From NCBI RefSeq assembly GCF_963966145.1, contig NC_091050.1:12276001-12340000 (forward strand): a stretch of 64,000 nt of DNA, written 5' to 3'. The stretch is from Tenebrio molitor (taxonomy: Eukaryota; Arthropoda; Insecta; Coleoptera; Tenebrionidae). This document shows, piece after piece, positions 26,155-39,342 of this stretch. Each line of letters opens with the position of its first letter. Positions within the stretch are counted from its first letter, which is position 1. Under the pieces are notes generated by a model. That model was not told where the DNA came from. It was given only the letters and a program-made list of their open reading frames with translations, and did not search any database. Made by a program: the position numbers and the translations under genes.

Positions 26155-26283
26155 AAGGTGGGCGCTCACCAGCCGCCGTCGTACGCATCAGAAAAGTGGA
26201 GCTTGCTGCGTCCGCTGACGCACCTGTACTTGATCCGACGCAAAAAACGTTTTGCCGATGCGGACCGGTGAGCACTTGCTCTT
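26155..26283. mobile_element. Probable short foldback/MITE in intron 2
   Basis: The left end aaggtgggcgctcaccagcc (26155) and the reverse complement of the right end (aagagcaagtgctcaccggt, to 26283) share a diverged inverted terminal repeat that ends in gcatc on both sides. The interior is GC-rich, with internal self-complementarity (tgcgtccgctgacgca). Only one copy is visible in the window. Confidence 0.45.
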
Positions 26284-28261
26284 ATCCCAATCGCGTACGC
26301 TAGCGTGTACCCAAGGACAACTGACGTTTTCTTAAAAAAAAAATTAATTCGCTTATTTCCATAGATAAATCCGTTCCAAGTTTCCACATGAAAATGTTTT
26401 ATTCAGTTACGCCGAGCGGTTTATATGTTACACACTTGATACGATGCCTGTTTCCCGTCACGTCAAGGAATATGACGATTGATCAGTGAATCGGAGAAGG
26501 AATGACGTATTAAAAAATAACATTGACACGTCCAACTGGCGCACTACAATCTTAATGGCGAATGTGTGCATAACGGTGTCAAGGGAACCTCCGAGAGGTC
26601 GTAAAACAGAAAGATGATCCAGTTTTGTTTGAGCTTTCGGAAATATCGATTTCGTCCTGGCCGTAAAAATGCAAAGTGGCCAATAATGGGTTTCGTTTAG
26701 CGGATTTGTTGTTTCGAAGGGCGACAATTAAAGTGCGTTGTGACTTGCAAAAATGTGCAAGATGATCAATTACGCCCGGATTCGACGTTTCTTTTGACGA
26801 GGCCGAGCCTCGACGGGAATTTCTTTGAAAGCGAGCCAAATTGCTTTCCAACATTAGTCCACAGCTTGTCTTTGATCAAAATCAACATTCTGGACCGACT
26901 GCTTTTTCTGCTTCGGATTTGCATAAATCATCAAATTCCCCTAATGACATAACAACTTCGTTTCGAGTTGCTTAACGGGAGGCGAAATTTTTTCCGAAGA
27001 AAATTACGAACTTGATGAGATGCAAAAAAGTCGCCTCCACAACAATAACTGGATTACAACTCCGTTCAGAGTTTTTAAGGATTACTCGGGATGCAGCGAT
27101 TATTAAAAAGACGTTACTACCCGTTCCCAACTTTCTTATCAATCTCGTGTCTGACGTTCGACCAGCGAATTTTGCGAGATTTCCACCGGGAAAGTCAAAA
27201 GGAAAATTCGCTGTTCCCCCGGGCGCCCGCTAATTCGTCCAACATGCAAGTAAAGCGTTTTATCGATGGAGGAAAAGCCGATTTTCCGCCTGATCCGGAC
27301 TGTTGTTAATAATAGTAAAAATAAACAGTACGATCGGATCGTTCGTTTTATTTTTATTGCACTCGAGGCATTTAATTAGGTGGAAAGGTCGCTTTTTTCA
27401 CTCGCATTTCCCGGCGAACTACTCACTCGTCCTTTGGGTAATCCGTGTCCTTGTTCGTCGATAAGATCCCTGATTCATTTTAGTCGATTAAGGTGTGTCG
27501 ATGCGCTGTTCGGAGGAAGCGTCTTATCTCTAGAATATGTTTATGAGCCATCCCCAGAGAGCACGTCTGCTCCATTTCCACCGAGTCTAGGATGCGGAAT
27601 CTTCATAGAAACGAGCTAATTGCCGACGTATTGTCCCGATAAGACAAACGCTTCTTCTGTATCGCGTATGCGATTTCTTCATTTCGCACCTTCCACGGGG
27701 GCGACGTCCAGAAACCTCGAGTTCCAAGCGAGTTGGAATGAAGTCGATCTGTCAACGCGGTCTCTTTTTCCCTCCGCGTTATTGTAAAAGATTCATCACG
27801 TTGGCTTTGTAATGCGGTGTTATATGTTATAAAAGCACTCCAACAATCGAATCCCGACCATTCTCACTTATTCGTTCTGCTGTTGGAGAAGAAAGGCGAG
27901 CGCCTCGCCGGGGTGGAACGAGGTTTCGAAATAGATTTCTTCGTCTGTCATAAAAGAATCGAGATGTGTAAAGTAAAGTCTGAAGGGTGTTTGATTTTCT
28001 GTAAATGTCAATTCAACGTCCGCCTGTTGTGAGTTTCACGACTCCTGGAGGAAAAAATCTGGCCAGATTAAAAATTAGCGAGCGTCGCCGGAACGTCGCC
28101 CGGAGTCGGCGCCATTGTTAAGACACTCGGAACGGGGTAGATGACTTATGATAAATATTTGATAGTCGTGCCAACAGACAGTCGGTCTAATAGAGGGCGT
28201 CGTAAAAGAATTAAGGGGCATTAAAGAGAGTGTGAACGGTGTTTGCTTTTCCGTTGTTACA

Positions 28262-28680
28262 ATGTAAATTTCACGTTTGTTGTCTTTTATGGGTTTACGA
28301 CTTTACATAAAAAAACATTGGGGCGCACCCTCGGGCCTTGACCGCCGCCGAATCGTCATCCTCCGAGGACGAAGGATGAAGTTCTTGCGTGTCACGCGTC
28401 GCGGCCCTCAACACTTTATTGCTTGTAAAGTTTAAGACTTAATTGCGAATTTACAGTCGGAGAAAAATCGGGTGACGGTATGGGCGGCGACCCGCGCAAT
28501 GGCGAGACGATTTCAGCATAAATAAGAATGTTTAATTTTTCCATGAAACACGGCCGGTGTGCGGTCTCATTTTTTCGGGGGAAATGTAAATTTTCCGTTT
28601 GTTGTCTTTGTGGCTTCACGGCATAACACGGACCGAAATAATTTACATAAAAAACCCTTAAGACGCACCCTCGCCGGCCC
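28262..28680. repeat. Pair of diverged direct repeats, offset 322 bp
   Basis: The module at 28262-28337 (atgtaaatttcacgtttgtt, then acataaaaaa and gcgcaccctcg) recurs at 28584-28680 (atgtaaattttccgtttgtt, then acataaaaaa and acgcaccctcg). Order and spacing of the blocks are kept, with a small insertion in the second copy. This suggests a segmental duplication or two copies of a short element. The 186-aa minus-strand ORF that overlaps it (28416-28976) looks like chance. Confidence 0.65.
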
Positions 28681-31600
28681 CGGTTCGATTCAATTAAAAA
28701 ATATGGAATGGAAGTGTGCTTTAATAGGATTTTCCGGGGATATTTTGTTATTCCGGCGTCGCCGTCGAGTAGGAGGAAGTTTTTACGTCGCCGCCGACCG
28801 GAATTGATTGTTCTATTAGCTTTTCGGCTTGTTTTCGAATATGCACCAGTCGAAATGAGATCTTTTACGCCGCACAAAAACAGAAATAGTCGTGAGGCGG
28901 CGGCGGCGGCTCTTTCAAAAGTGATCAAGTTAACACCGTACCAAAGCGCCGTTACCAAATTTATGTTCCAACTCAATTAACGCCAAACCAAATAATTGAA
29001 ACGTCACTAATGATACCGAATGTGATGGATTATAAATGATGAAAATTCGATAATCGAGCGGTCCGGTCGGAATAACAAACCGGAGGAGTAAAAATTACCA
29101 GGGGGTGGAAATTAACATACAGAACGGTCACAAAACTAGCAGGATCTGACGTCGTTAGAAAGTTTTCGGAACGGCTTAATTTAATTTTTCTCCCCGTGTA
29201 ATTTCGACGTAAACTCGGTCGTCGGTCGAATAAGAATCGATGTCTGAGTGGGGCTTCCACCCTTCTGGGATTGAATGAAATCTAAATTTATTGTGATTCG
29301 ATCAGGACGGTAGCCGTATAACGACGAAACCTCAAATTAAAGAGAATCTGATAGTCGACAATTTAAAATTGAATAATAAACAGGAAACTCCGGGAATCGA
29401 TAGAGGGGACCCGATGAAAAACGGGCCCGGAACGATTTTAATAAATTTCGTGGAGTGGCTCTCCTCGCCACCGGAAACTAGCCATTATCGGTTGCTGCCA
29501 ATATCGATAAATCACCTAATCGTGATGAATATTAATTAGGAATTAAGCCCAAAGGGCCGTTTATCACGGGGGGCAGGTGCCAGCCATCGCCACTTTTAAA
29601 AGATCTCATCTCGCGTTAATCAGTCGGATGATTTTGAGATCTGGGGAGCGGCACAATCTGCGTCGCGATTCCTCACCGACTGAGGAACGCGCACCGTCGA
29701 ACGCATACCCGTAATTGCGACACGAAGTTGTGCGGGGAATGTACGAACAAACATTATTACTACATACCTTGATTTTTTAAAGCTTTTGCGCTTTTGTTGT
29801 GGCCATGTGGGCGTTTCGTTTTCGTACGGCCGCGATGTATTGTCTCTTTTGTGGTGGCTCAAAAACACTCCGAATTTAGTTGTCGGTCGATTGGAGTCGA
29901 CTTTTTTCGGTATTAATTATGGGCGCGGCCGTAAACTGCGTTTTTTCTTTTTAATCCCGACAATTAATAATTTAAGTCGTCAATTTGAAGTTTATAATTA
30001 AGCCCCCGCGAAAGCTCTGGATTTAATTTGCGTTACATAATGAACACCGCCGTCGGTTACCTGTGAGTTTTCGACGGTGTTTTTCGAGGCGGGGCGAAAA
30101 ATTCTGGATAATTGGAAACAAGAGGAGTTCCCACGAAAATCAATTACCGCCACTTTACAAGACTAGTCGAAAGTTCCGAGAAGTCTTTCAATTCATTTTT
30201 AAGTATCCCATTATCACAGTCAATGGTCGAGTCTTCAAATAAAAATCTTTCGTCTCCATGCACAATGGGTATTAGACACGAGCAAGCAAGCGAAAACATG
30301 GATAGTCACGCGCATACAAGAGCGCTCCGAGGAGGAGCATGTAGAGAGTGGTCCGGAATTGGGGCCCGGACGGGTGGTGAATGGAATTCTTCGGCGTCCA
30401 TTCATCGGTCAAGAGTTTACTGATCCTGAAGGGCATTGTGTGGCGATAAAGGATCACGATCACGAAACGTACATTCTACAAGCTTCCGATGTAATGCAAT
30501 TCCCAGCGAGCCACTATTTTTGTAAATTTTGCGAAATCTGGGTCGCACAAATCCTTTGTCGTCTGCAAATCCGGCGTGATTAAGTTTTTGGAAAAATTAC
30601 ACGTTTTGGACTCTTTTAACCGCATTTGCAATTTGTCCGATGGGAAATTGATCGGTCGCGGATTACGACCTCCCTGATCGATCACTTGTAATCGTGCAAG
30701 GAAATTACGCCATCGGTTTATTAAAATGCAATTTGTTTATTTTTGGAATGGTGGCAATTTATCAAATTTGGTCTAGGACTGGCCGACCGTTCACGCCCAC
30801 AACTTAAGACCCGTCACACGAGATTACACGGTCACTGTGACAAATGAGTTCTTTGCATTTTGTTTTTTAAACGTCAGACGTGAGACCTAAAAATACGTTT
30901 TCATTCCGGCGAAATGAATTCGAAACGAATCGTGACGACGACAAGGAAAATGGAGAATCGTCGGCCGATCGGAATCGAAGCCGGTGCACCAGGAAGGGGA
31001 AAAATGAAACACGTCGTGTTTTCATTTTTAATCGCCAAAGGGCGGACCTGTACGTGTTGTTCACCCTGTTCTTGTACGCCCTTCCCGTGTTGCGATCGTC
31101 TTTTATTTCGACGGGGGGAAATGTGAAATGGGTTCCAACCGAAACCCGAAACGGTTCGGCCGCAACCGCTTTTTAATTTGTCAAGCTTGATTAAGGTAAA
31201 TTGTAGGTCTTCGGTTTTTGTGTGAACGATGTGTCAGTGACGGTGAGAAAGGAGAAGTCAAAAAATATTTTCAAAATGTCAAAATCCTACGACAAATGAC
31301 ACATCTGGACTGTTTATTATTTTCATTACTGTTTGGAACTGCTGATTTATTTCTAAACCCGCGGTGTGCTTATTGCTGACTTGACGATGCTCTGTATATC
31401 CAGATTTGTGTCCAATCGATCGTGTATCTAATACCGCGCCCTCAAATAAATTCTCGATTAGGGTAGGCTCTGATTTTGTTATGAAGTTGGCAACATGTAA
31501 CGAACTCGGAGCTTTATGCTGTCAAATGCGTTTGCCAATTGTTGGGGGGGTTATGTTGGCACAAACATCTCTAGTAGCTAGTCTAGTCTGCCAACCATTA

Positions 31601-33399
31601 ATAGACAAAAGATGTAGATCACAACCTACCCTAAAATTTGAAGGCACGGTAGATGTAGATGTACTTCTGTGTGAAGGGTTTAGGTTTTCTTTTGAAAAGA
31701 AAATGGCCGAATCGACCATGTTTGCAGGGATGCCAATTGTAGGTCCTCCAGTGTTTTTTCGATCGAATCACGTTGGTGTACCTTTAATAGCTGTCATTTG
31801 AAATGTCAGATGTAACAAAGAGATCTGCCGCTTGCACTTTCAGATAATAATCATTCCCTCTGATCGGTCGATTAGGTCACACAACATGTGAAAGCAACAA
31901 ACCGAGTAGATTCTTCGAACAGTATTTTGACATTAATCGTGGGAAATACAAGCCGACGGCGTATCAAATAAGTTGTGCCTTTATCAGAACCAAGGTTCTA
32001 GTGGCCGTAGCTTATCCGCCAACACTATAATGAAGATAATTACTAGTTTTGCACCGGCGGTGCACATTAATGAACGCGCGTCTATCGAAAAACGTACAAA
32101 ACGCTTGTTGAAAACGCAGTCGAAAGAAGTTTACCGCGCGGATCTCGAAAGCGCCTTTCCAGAATACAAGTTGTCAACCTGTCAGTTTTTATTCGCGTCG
32201 GGTGCGCGACAATTTCGGGACAGTCTGTACAGTGCGAGGCAATAAAAGAAACGTGAGTCCCGGTTTTCGCGTCTTCCACCCCGACGGTCGTCGAAACGTC
32301 TACGCTTCAGAAATCAGGGTGGCTTGCTTAGCGACGTTAACGATTGTTTTTAGTGCTTTTTTATGTGTTCGGTGCTTTCGGGGGGGCGTTCGCGTAGCGG
32401 GAGACGTTTCGCGTCCGGTGCGTCCGACGAGCTTACGGTGCAGATTATCGGAACGATAACGGAAACGATCATTATCGTTGATTAAGCCCAGCCGACTTGT
32501 CTGGGAGTGAGCTTGTTCATGGCCTACTTAAATAGCGTGCGCTTAGATAAACTCACCGGCTATGACGACGGTGACGGCGGAATGTCTGGCACGGAGCACC
32601 GGCTTTTTCACCAGTTCTGTCGCAGATCGAGGACGAAAATTTGCGAACGGGAGTGGAGGCATCGCATCTAGGCCGGAATTGAGATTTTTGCGTCCGACTG
32701 TATCCAAATCGAGTTTTTCGTAGCTTTGCGCTCTACTTAAGTCATTTTCATCCATTTTCGCATGTCGCTTCTGAAATTTCATATCTTTATCGTTGTCTAA
32801 GATTGCTAGGGCAGGTGTTCTTTGATTGTTTCGTCATTTAAAAAATTATCAGTTGTGCGATAATCCGGCGAGGTCACCTCACAAATACAAATGATATTGT
32901 TTGAATTATGGTGTAAAAAAACACGTTTCAGATTACTGTTGTTTCTGTTGAACAACCGCCGTGAATTACGAGATGTACGGCGAAAAAATAACAAGAATTT
33001 ATTTTCCAAACGCTGAATTATGTTTAATTCAACAAATAAAAATATTATAAATTGTTGAATTAATGCTTTGTATTAATTTACAACTTGAAAAATGCCAAAG
33101 AATCTAATTCGTTCCGGCGATTTGTCTAATCTGTCAGATCCGTACGATGCGAGCTAGTGAACGCCTACCTTTAGCGATTCTAATGTTCCGGTTACAATTT
33201 TGAGACAGGATATTTTTGATAAATAAATGGACGTTATTGACTATTTTTTATTTGTTGCTTATGAATTTTTTTCTGAATGTTTGGAATTATTATTGGCTCT
33301 CCCGCATTAGAAAATATATTTCTCGTGATTAGCATAGTCTTTTGGATCGTCTATCTGCAGTCAGTAATTTATTGTCGTTCTGTCAATTTGTCATTTAGA

Positions 33400-33660
33400 T
33401 ATGCAATCTGAGTAGACACGGTTTATTCACATTCGATCAAAAGAAATCTATCTAACAGATTGTTATCAGGTTATATGATATTCTTTTTTATTATAATACC
33501 AGTCGTGGTATACCTCAAGGAGTTGTTCTGTTTATCAGACTTTATTCTTTTTATTATTGACTCACCATCGTGAAATTCCTATTCACCTTCCTGGGGGTCG
33601 GTGACATTCTTATGGTTTGACTCAACGATTTTGGTGCCAAAAACAATTTGCGATTTCTAC
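33400..33660 (+). mobile_element. Possible non-LTR retrotransposon remnant (reverse transcriptase motif)
   Basis: Reading + from about 33501, the frame gives TSRGIPQGVVL followed by an aromatic-rich stretch, before a stop. G-[IV]-PQG-x-x-L is the hallmark turn of non-LTR reverse transcriptases, and the flanking residues fit loosely. Stops and probable frameshifts occur on both sides and I did not find the catalytic [FY]-x-DD block. It sits at the edge of an AT-rich island with other elements. A chance match cannot be excluded. Confidence 0.4.
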
Positions 33661-33736
33661 TTATTTTTATTTTATTGCTTTCATACATTCAGTGTGCAGA
33701 ACAGCATAAAAAATGTAAAATGTTAAAATGAAATAA

Positions 33737-33956
33737 TTTTTTCTAATTGGGTTACGAAAAGCAACCATTGTGATATATCATTTTAGTTGTCAAACGTGCT
33801 TCGTTTAATAACTAGTGTAAAAAGTGACATTATATTATCACTAGTATTAAAAAGTGACATTAGTGATATAGTATTATCCCGGAAAATTATTGAAATAGTA
33901 GATTTAAACAGGATTTTAATCAGAATGTGTGCTTTTCGTAACTAAATTAGAAAAAA
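33737..33956. mobile_element. MITE with 26-bp terminal inverted repeats
   Basis: The left terminus (33737-33762) reads ttttttctaattgggttacg then aaaagc. The right terminus (33931-33956) reads gcttttcgtaactaaattag then aaaaaa, its reverse complement with two mismatches. The 170-bp interior has two copies of aaaaagtgacatta and no coding capacity. A separate hairpin begins 19 bp after the right end. Confidence 0.75.
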
Positions 33957-33974
33957 TCTTGTATGAAGCACGTA

Positions 33975-34041
33975 GCAAAATGGCTATTTTTTTGCACACG
34001 ACATATTGTCATGTCTAGTGCAAAAAAGACGCTCATTTTGC
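33975..34041. repeat. Inverted repeat next to the MITE
   Basis: The arm gcaaaatggctatttttttg (33975) pairs with the arm caaaaaagacgctcattttg (ending 34041), around acgacatattgtcatgtct. It could be part of a larger nested element with 33737-33956, or an independent foldback. Confidence 0.55.
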
Positions 34042-35157
34042 AACTCGTTGCATAAATAGCTATTATATAATTATGTATCTAATAATCATAATTAAATAAG
34101 TATCTAATAATTCTTTACTCGACCAGAATTATGTGAAAACTTAGTTTAAAGATAAACTTTACAAAACTTTCATTTTATTATTGCAAAACGTCTTGTAAGT
34201 ACTTAATTTTTTATCATTAACAAATTTTTGTTGATTTCTCTAGGAAGAGTCGAGAAGAACTTTTTTCACTTTCAAAATTCTATCTGAAATCGAAAACATT
34301 TGTCTTTCTCTGGAGAGACTTACTCAAAGGGAGACATGTTTTTTACGAGGATAAATTACTAAATTACTTATCCAATGATTTTTTTCATAATTGCAAATCT
34401 GATTATGGTAAAATACTAAAATAATATTTCCATGTCTTTTATGTTATAGATATAGATTTTAATTGAAGAATTTTGATAAATTCTTTTTTATTGTTTAAAA
34501 ATAAAAAATCGCTTGGATTTTTTTTTTTGACAAATATTTCAAATTTTTATTTCGTGTTTCTCATGGACTTGGCTACCACATATACATTTAAAAAAAAGTC
34601 CATTGGACTAGAAATATTTTCACAGCTCTACCAGGAAGTTGTCCAGTGAAGGAACCTTATTTAATTACTTAATCTGGATCTTGATGATGATTAAATTAAT
34701 TATCCAGTGATGGATGACATCTGTAATTTTTCTTTCAACAATATCTTCAATTAAAAGCTTTCTAAAACTTATTTTTCCATTTTTTAACACTATTAACCTT
34801 TTTTTTCTTTTTTTTTTTCTAATGGTCTCTAAAAAAATCTCTGTGAAGACTCAATTTTAATGACTGGAGGAAACTAGGAATAAACGAGGTTATTTATGGA
34901 ATCGTAACCATCGTACCGATTAATAATTTTTTCTTTTTAATTTTTCAAAATCATTTCAAATCAATTTTTAGGCCACACAATTAGTCACAGAAAAGCTCTT
35001 TCTTCGTCGAAAATATGTTTAAATTTATTTTTATTTGGTCACTCGGAGCATGTTGAAACCATAATCGCAGACTAACGCTCTTGGCGACACAAAATGTCAG
35101 AATATTATTAAACTCAGGTACTTGACACTATACCTATCTAAATGTCACCACCTGCTG

Positions 35158-35189
35158 CAAATATTTAACAGAAATTTGTTAAATATTTG
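35158..35189. other. Perfect 12-bp-stem hairpin
   Basis: caaatatttaac (35158-35169) and gttaaatatttg (35178-35189) are exact reverse complements around an 8-base loop. On the minus strand it lies downstream of the candidate peptide ORF and upstream of an AATAAA, so it would be in that gene's 3' UTR if the gene is real. Confidence 0.5.
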
Positions 35190-35242
35190 TCTATAGTTTG
35201 TTGCCACTCGTGTCTAATAGCTCTAAAACGAGTTCTACAAAT

Positions 35243-35476
35243 TTAATGCGTTCTTCCTAGAAAAACATTTGCTAAATAGTATATATTTTTCATGTAAATT
35301 ATGACATCTTTGAAAACACTATAATTAACTTTTTTGCCGCGGCAATTGGAACTAATTAAACTGTTGAGCGAATCGAGAAATTTGTTATCATTATCGCCGG
35401 TGTTTATTTGCTTAGAAATAATTCCACAAATAAGTATCGTTAGTAGTAAAATGCGATAAGTGAAAGTCGATAACAT
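35243..35476 (-). CDS. Candidate small secreted peptide, antisense in intron 2 (uncertain)
   Basis: This is a 77-codon ORF with a true ATG on the minus strand. The first 22 residues, MLSTFTYRILLLTILICGII and on, look like a classic signal peptide. The mature part would be about 55 residues, with one Cys, a GKK basic site after NCRG, and a FLGRTH C-terminus. Upstream of the ATG there is an AT-rich segment (atatttat about 40 bp away). An AATAAA on the minus strand lies about 200 bp past the stop (near 35030). I do not recognise the protein: it is not an obvious neuropeptide family, although a signal peptide plus a basic cleavage site is the layout of a peptide precursor. An ORF of this length can arise by chance in AT-rich DNA, and transposon remnants lie nearby, so confidence is low. 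Confidence 0.3.
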   Translation of the reverse strand: MLSTFTYRILLLTILICGIISKQINTGDNDNKFLDSLNSLISSNCRGKKVNYSVFKDVIIYMKNIYYLANVFLGRTH

Positions 35477-38400
35477 ATAAATATTGACACGGCACTACGG
35501 AAACAAATAAATATTTTCACAGTTGATTTACGATCGTTGCCCCAAGGTCTGCTCGCGAATTTTTTCGGGCGAGCCTCGTGCACTTCCACCTGCACGCCCC
35601 CTCCTTGCCAGGCACTATTTTTTTTTGGCAACGGCCCCCACCGTCGGCTTTTATCAAGACGTCGACTTGTCCTCCCAAAGCGGCACTTTTTCCACCCCAT
35701 ATCGCGACCCTCACTCGCAGATGATAACCCGTCGACCTCCACCCGCCCGCACTTTGAATGACAAGTTGTTTGGCGAGTCAACGAAGAAAAAATACACACT
35801 TTTGGAGACGAAACGGGCGTTTCGGGGGGCTCCAGGTCCCGCACGAGATGCGCTTCGGCGTAATTTGGAACGGACGCGTCCTCCATCTGGAGCAGAGCCA
35901 GATTCTTCCCGAGTTGAAAAACATTGACCAACAAACGGGTCCAGACGATTCGATTCGTCTCGGTGTTGCGAAAGCGCTGCTGTGACAGTCTGGGCTCGAT
36001 ATTATCGGTACAGATCAATCCGGAACAAAGTTTGCGGGGGTCTTCGAGGGGCCAAATCGAAGGGTTGCCCAGATCGACGGGACGGCCGAAGAACTTCAGT
36101 TTTACGCGGCGGAGTTGCTTGTTACTCGTCGAAGTTGGGGTGTCGCCCCGTTTAACGAATTAAGAACTCCAAAGTGGAGTAAGTGGCGGAGGACACGGCA
36201 AACGCCTCCCACACTCGGATAAAATCGGAAAATGGGTCGAGCCTGAAAGGCGAAACTTGTCACTTTTCGGCGGAAAGTAAAACTTCGGCTTAATTCTTTT
36301 ATAACGCGACGCGTTTTGAGGACCTCTCCATTTTTCCTCGCGCGATTATTCGAGCCCCATCGATCGCCCGAATTGAATGGATATCAATTTTTCAACGGGG
36401 GCGGGATTTTTTTAATTCGGACGATTCGAACGACGCGCTAATTGAATTTGCGCCGCGGGAAAACGAACGCCGAAGTGACACGACGCTCCCGTTCCCACGG
36501 TCCCCATCGAGGGGGTGGAAATCGAAGCGGGCGCACAATCGAAAGTTCGGGGTCGGCGGAGGGCGCGACTCTCCCGGGTTGAGTAATTTACGACGTCTGC
36601 CGCGGTCAGGGGATGATCTGCAATTATCACGTCGTGGGTTCGGGTCGTGATACGACCCCCATTTAAATAAAATTAGGGTCAGGGTGGAGCGGCTGCTACG
36701 TCTCCGTCGAGAACAAATCGGGGATGATGCGGGAATATCTGACGGATTCCGGTGCGGCCATGTGGTCGTGTTTGTTTTCGGAATGGGCGCGGAGAAGAAA
36801 CTTTTTTAAGTAGCCGGAGCATCGACGCTTTGTTTAATGGGAAAAGTAAATATTTGGGCGGTCTTTACCGCGAGATAACAAATTAAGTATTAAGTAATTT
36901 ATGTTTTGAATTATCTTCACGGTGTGTTGCGAGAGCCGAAGATGTAGTGTTTGTTTAGTGTTAAATAATCCAAGAGCTATCGATGGCGACAAACATAAAG
37001 TTTTTATAGGAAACTGTCCGGGCGAAAAATTGACTTTCCCGAGAACACCTAAATCAATAGCGGTGGAAATTGACGTCGTGAAGGGTTGTAAATTTTTCAG
37101 TGCACGAAACCTTCTCCTTCGTAAAGTGTGCGTATGCAAATAGTCGTCCGTAAAAAGTCGCATGGTAAACAAGCACGTCCATCGACGCAATTTGTCTCCT
37201 TAATGAATCATTACTGCAATACACATTCGCCCACATACCTTGGCTAAATAAATTTTATGCGGCTCTTGAACCTGAAGTCAAGGATACGCCGAAAAAACGA
37301 GGATTCCGCACGAGAGAGCCCCCTTTCTACGTCCTCTCTTCGATGTCGTTTCAGGGGTCATTTCGCCCATTAGGAGCGGCGTACCCTTGCAGACGCATCT
37401 CGAGGAGCCATCGATCCCTATCTCCTTTTATATGTAAATAAAGGGGCTCGACGGTGAGTGGTTGGTGGAATTTGCGGCTTCCCCGACCGGATTTTTTCGT
37501 ATTTTATTAACCGGTCCCACCTGCCGATCTATCAATCCCGACGTCGCACTCCGGATCTGACACCGGAGCCTCGTCTTGACGTGATTCTTCCCCTAACTTG
37601 GTTTACCCCCGAATTACGAAACAGGCCATCTGGAGTGATACATTTTAAATCGTCCCCGGAAACAGGTCGAAGGTTCCGGACTTAATTATGCCGGTCCCGA
37701 TTGATAAATATCGGGGGTCGGTTGAGAAACGCATCGCCGCCCCCGCCGGATGACTCCGGATTGATGCGGATGTCTTCATTGTGCTCGTGATTGGGTTGGC
37801 GGCGATTTGTACCTGCTAGAGGAGCTCGTGGCGAAATTCCAAAAGAACTGTCGACGTTCCCAGATCGCAATCTGGAACAACCCCCAGGTCGTTGTTTTTT
37901 TTTGGTCGTCCGTTGTTTTGTGCTGTCTGGTGTACACACCTCTTTCCAGTTGGAAATTTCATTAGAGCGAGTACAGTTGGCTTGGTGGCCCTTAGGCAGG
38001 CAGCAAACGGCACTCGGCTCGGTCAGAATCGTTAAGAAAAAGCAATTATCAGCCGGAGCTGCGCCTTCCTTAATGAATTTAATAATGACAATGGCCCGTC
38101 AATTGCCTCCAACGAGGATATAAAACTGTCCCCGTTCGAGAAATAATAACGGAGACAAGCCGCCCCCGTCCGCAAGCGGGGAACACCCCCTCGTGATCTC
38201 GGGGGCTCCCCGAATCGCCAAACACAATATTCGAGAACGAATGGATTAACACGAACCAGGTCCGGAGATAAAATCTCCGCCGTTCAACACGCCACCGTTT
38301 TGTTGTCGGAGGTGTCTTTTTCCGCCCCCGGGAGAATGCCGCCCCCGTCCGGCTAATTTTCCCGGCGGCCTTTGCCATCGTGATCGCGACATCGTCGTCG

Positions 38401-39267
38401 GCGGTGTATCAGTGGGAACGTTCGCAATCGGAGTTTTAATTAAATTCCATTTATTAAGTTATAATTAAACGTCATCGCCATGATTTCATTAAAATTTTAC
38501 AGTAATCGCGGCGGCGATCGTGAAGATGCGGACTGCCACGAGAGAACATCGTCACATGGGGGTGGGTCATGTGGGCAACATCCGGGTCCTTCTCCGACCA
38601 TTAGAGGTCGTTAAGGGAACACTCGTCGACGTTAATTTCTAATTTATTTCCCGGATAACGTGCAGACAAGTGAGGAACGTTACGCAGTAATTTTGATTGG
38701 CCATTGTGATGGGGACGGCGTTTTTAACGTGCGCACGGCCGGTTTAACGCCACATCGGCAAGGGTCATCGGTGGCCCAGACCAGATGCCGCAAGAGGGGT
38801 TGTAATTTCTTTATTGTCGGCGGCGTTTCACCCTCGCGTTCAATTGGGCTAATTTGTTTTGAATTTTGCCCTCCACCGACGTAAACAAGTTTTCATTTCC
38901 GCCCCACGTACTAGTCCTGCCTTTCCATCCCCAAATGACGCCCCAATAAGGGAAAACAAAACAAACTCGTGTGGAAGTGCTTCAAAATGATCATGTTTAT
39001 TTATCTGCACTGTTTGCTCTTACGCTGTTTTTGCAGGATTGATGGGGTTTTGTAAAAGCAAAAACCCCACAAGTTAAAAACAACAAGTTTATTTTAATCC
39101 CCTCACTCCTTAAGGGAATGGAATAAGGTCAGAAAGAAATCTAGGAAATACACCTTTTTTAAGGAGCCAGTCACGCTAGAAGTTTTTAAAACTTCCCTTG
39201 TAAAGTGCGAGACTGGAACGATATTTTGGTGTGTTTTTCTCTTAGAACCAAAATTCCCAGACATTCC

Positions 39268-39342
39268 TCTTGTATCTGTATTTCCTGTATCTTCTTGTAT
39301 CTGTATCTCCTGTATCGTCTTTTATCTGTATCTCCTTTGGTA
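39268..39342. repeat. Minisatellite, 25-bp unit, three copies
   Basis: Units start at 39268, 39293 and 39318 with tcttgtatctgtatttcctg or close variants, followed by a partial copy (tatctgcatc). It is pyrimidine-biased on the + strand and has no coding meaning. Confidence 0.8.

Noticed and set aside
28416..28976. 186-codon minus-strand ORF
   Set aside because: It overlaps the duplicated module, has no domain or signal, and conflicts with + ORFs of similar length. It is likely chance.
35440..36018. 192-codon minus-strand ORF and overlapping + ORFs
   Set aside because: It is a GC-rich segment open in several frames at once, with low-complexity Arg/Gly/Pro content and no family resemblance.
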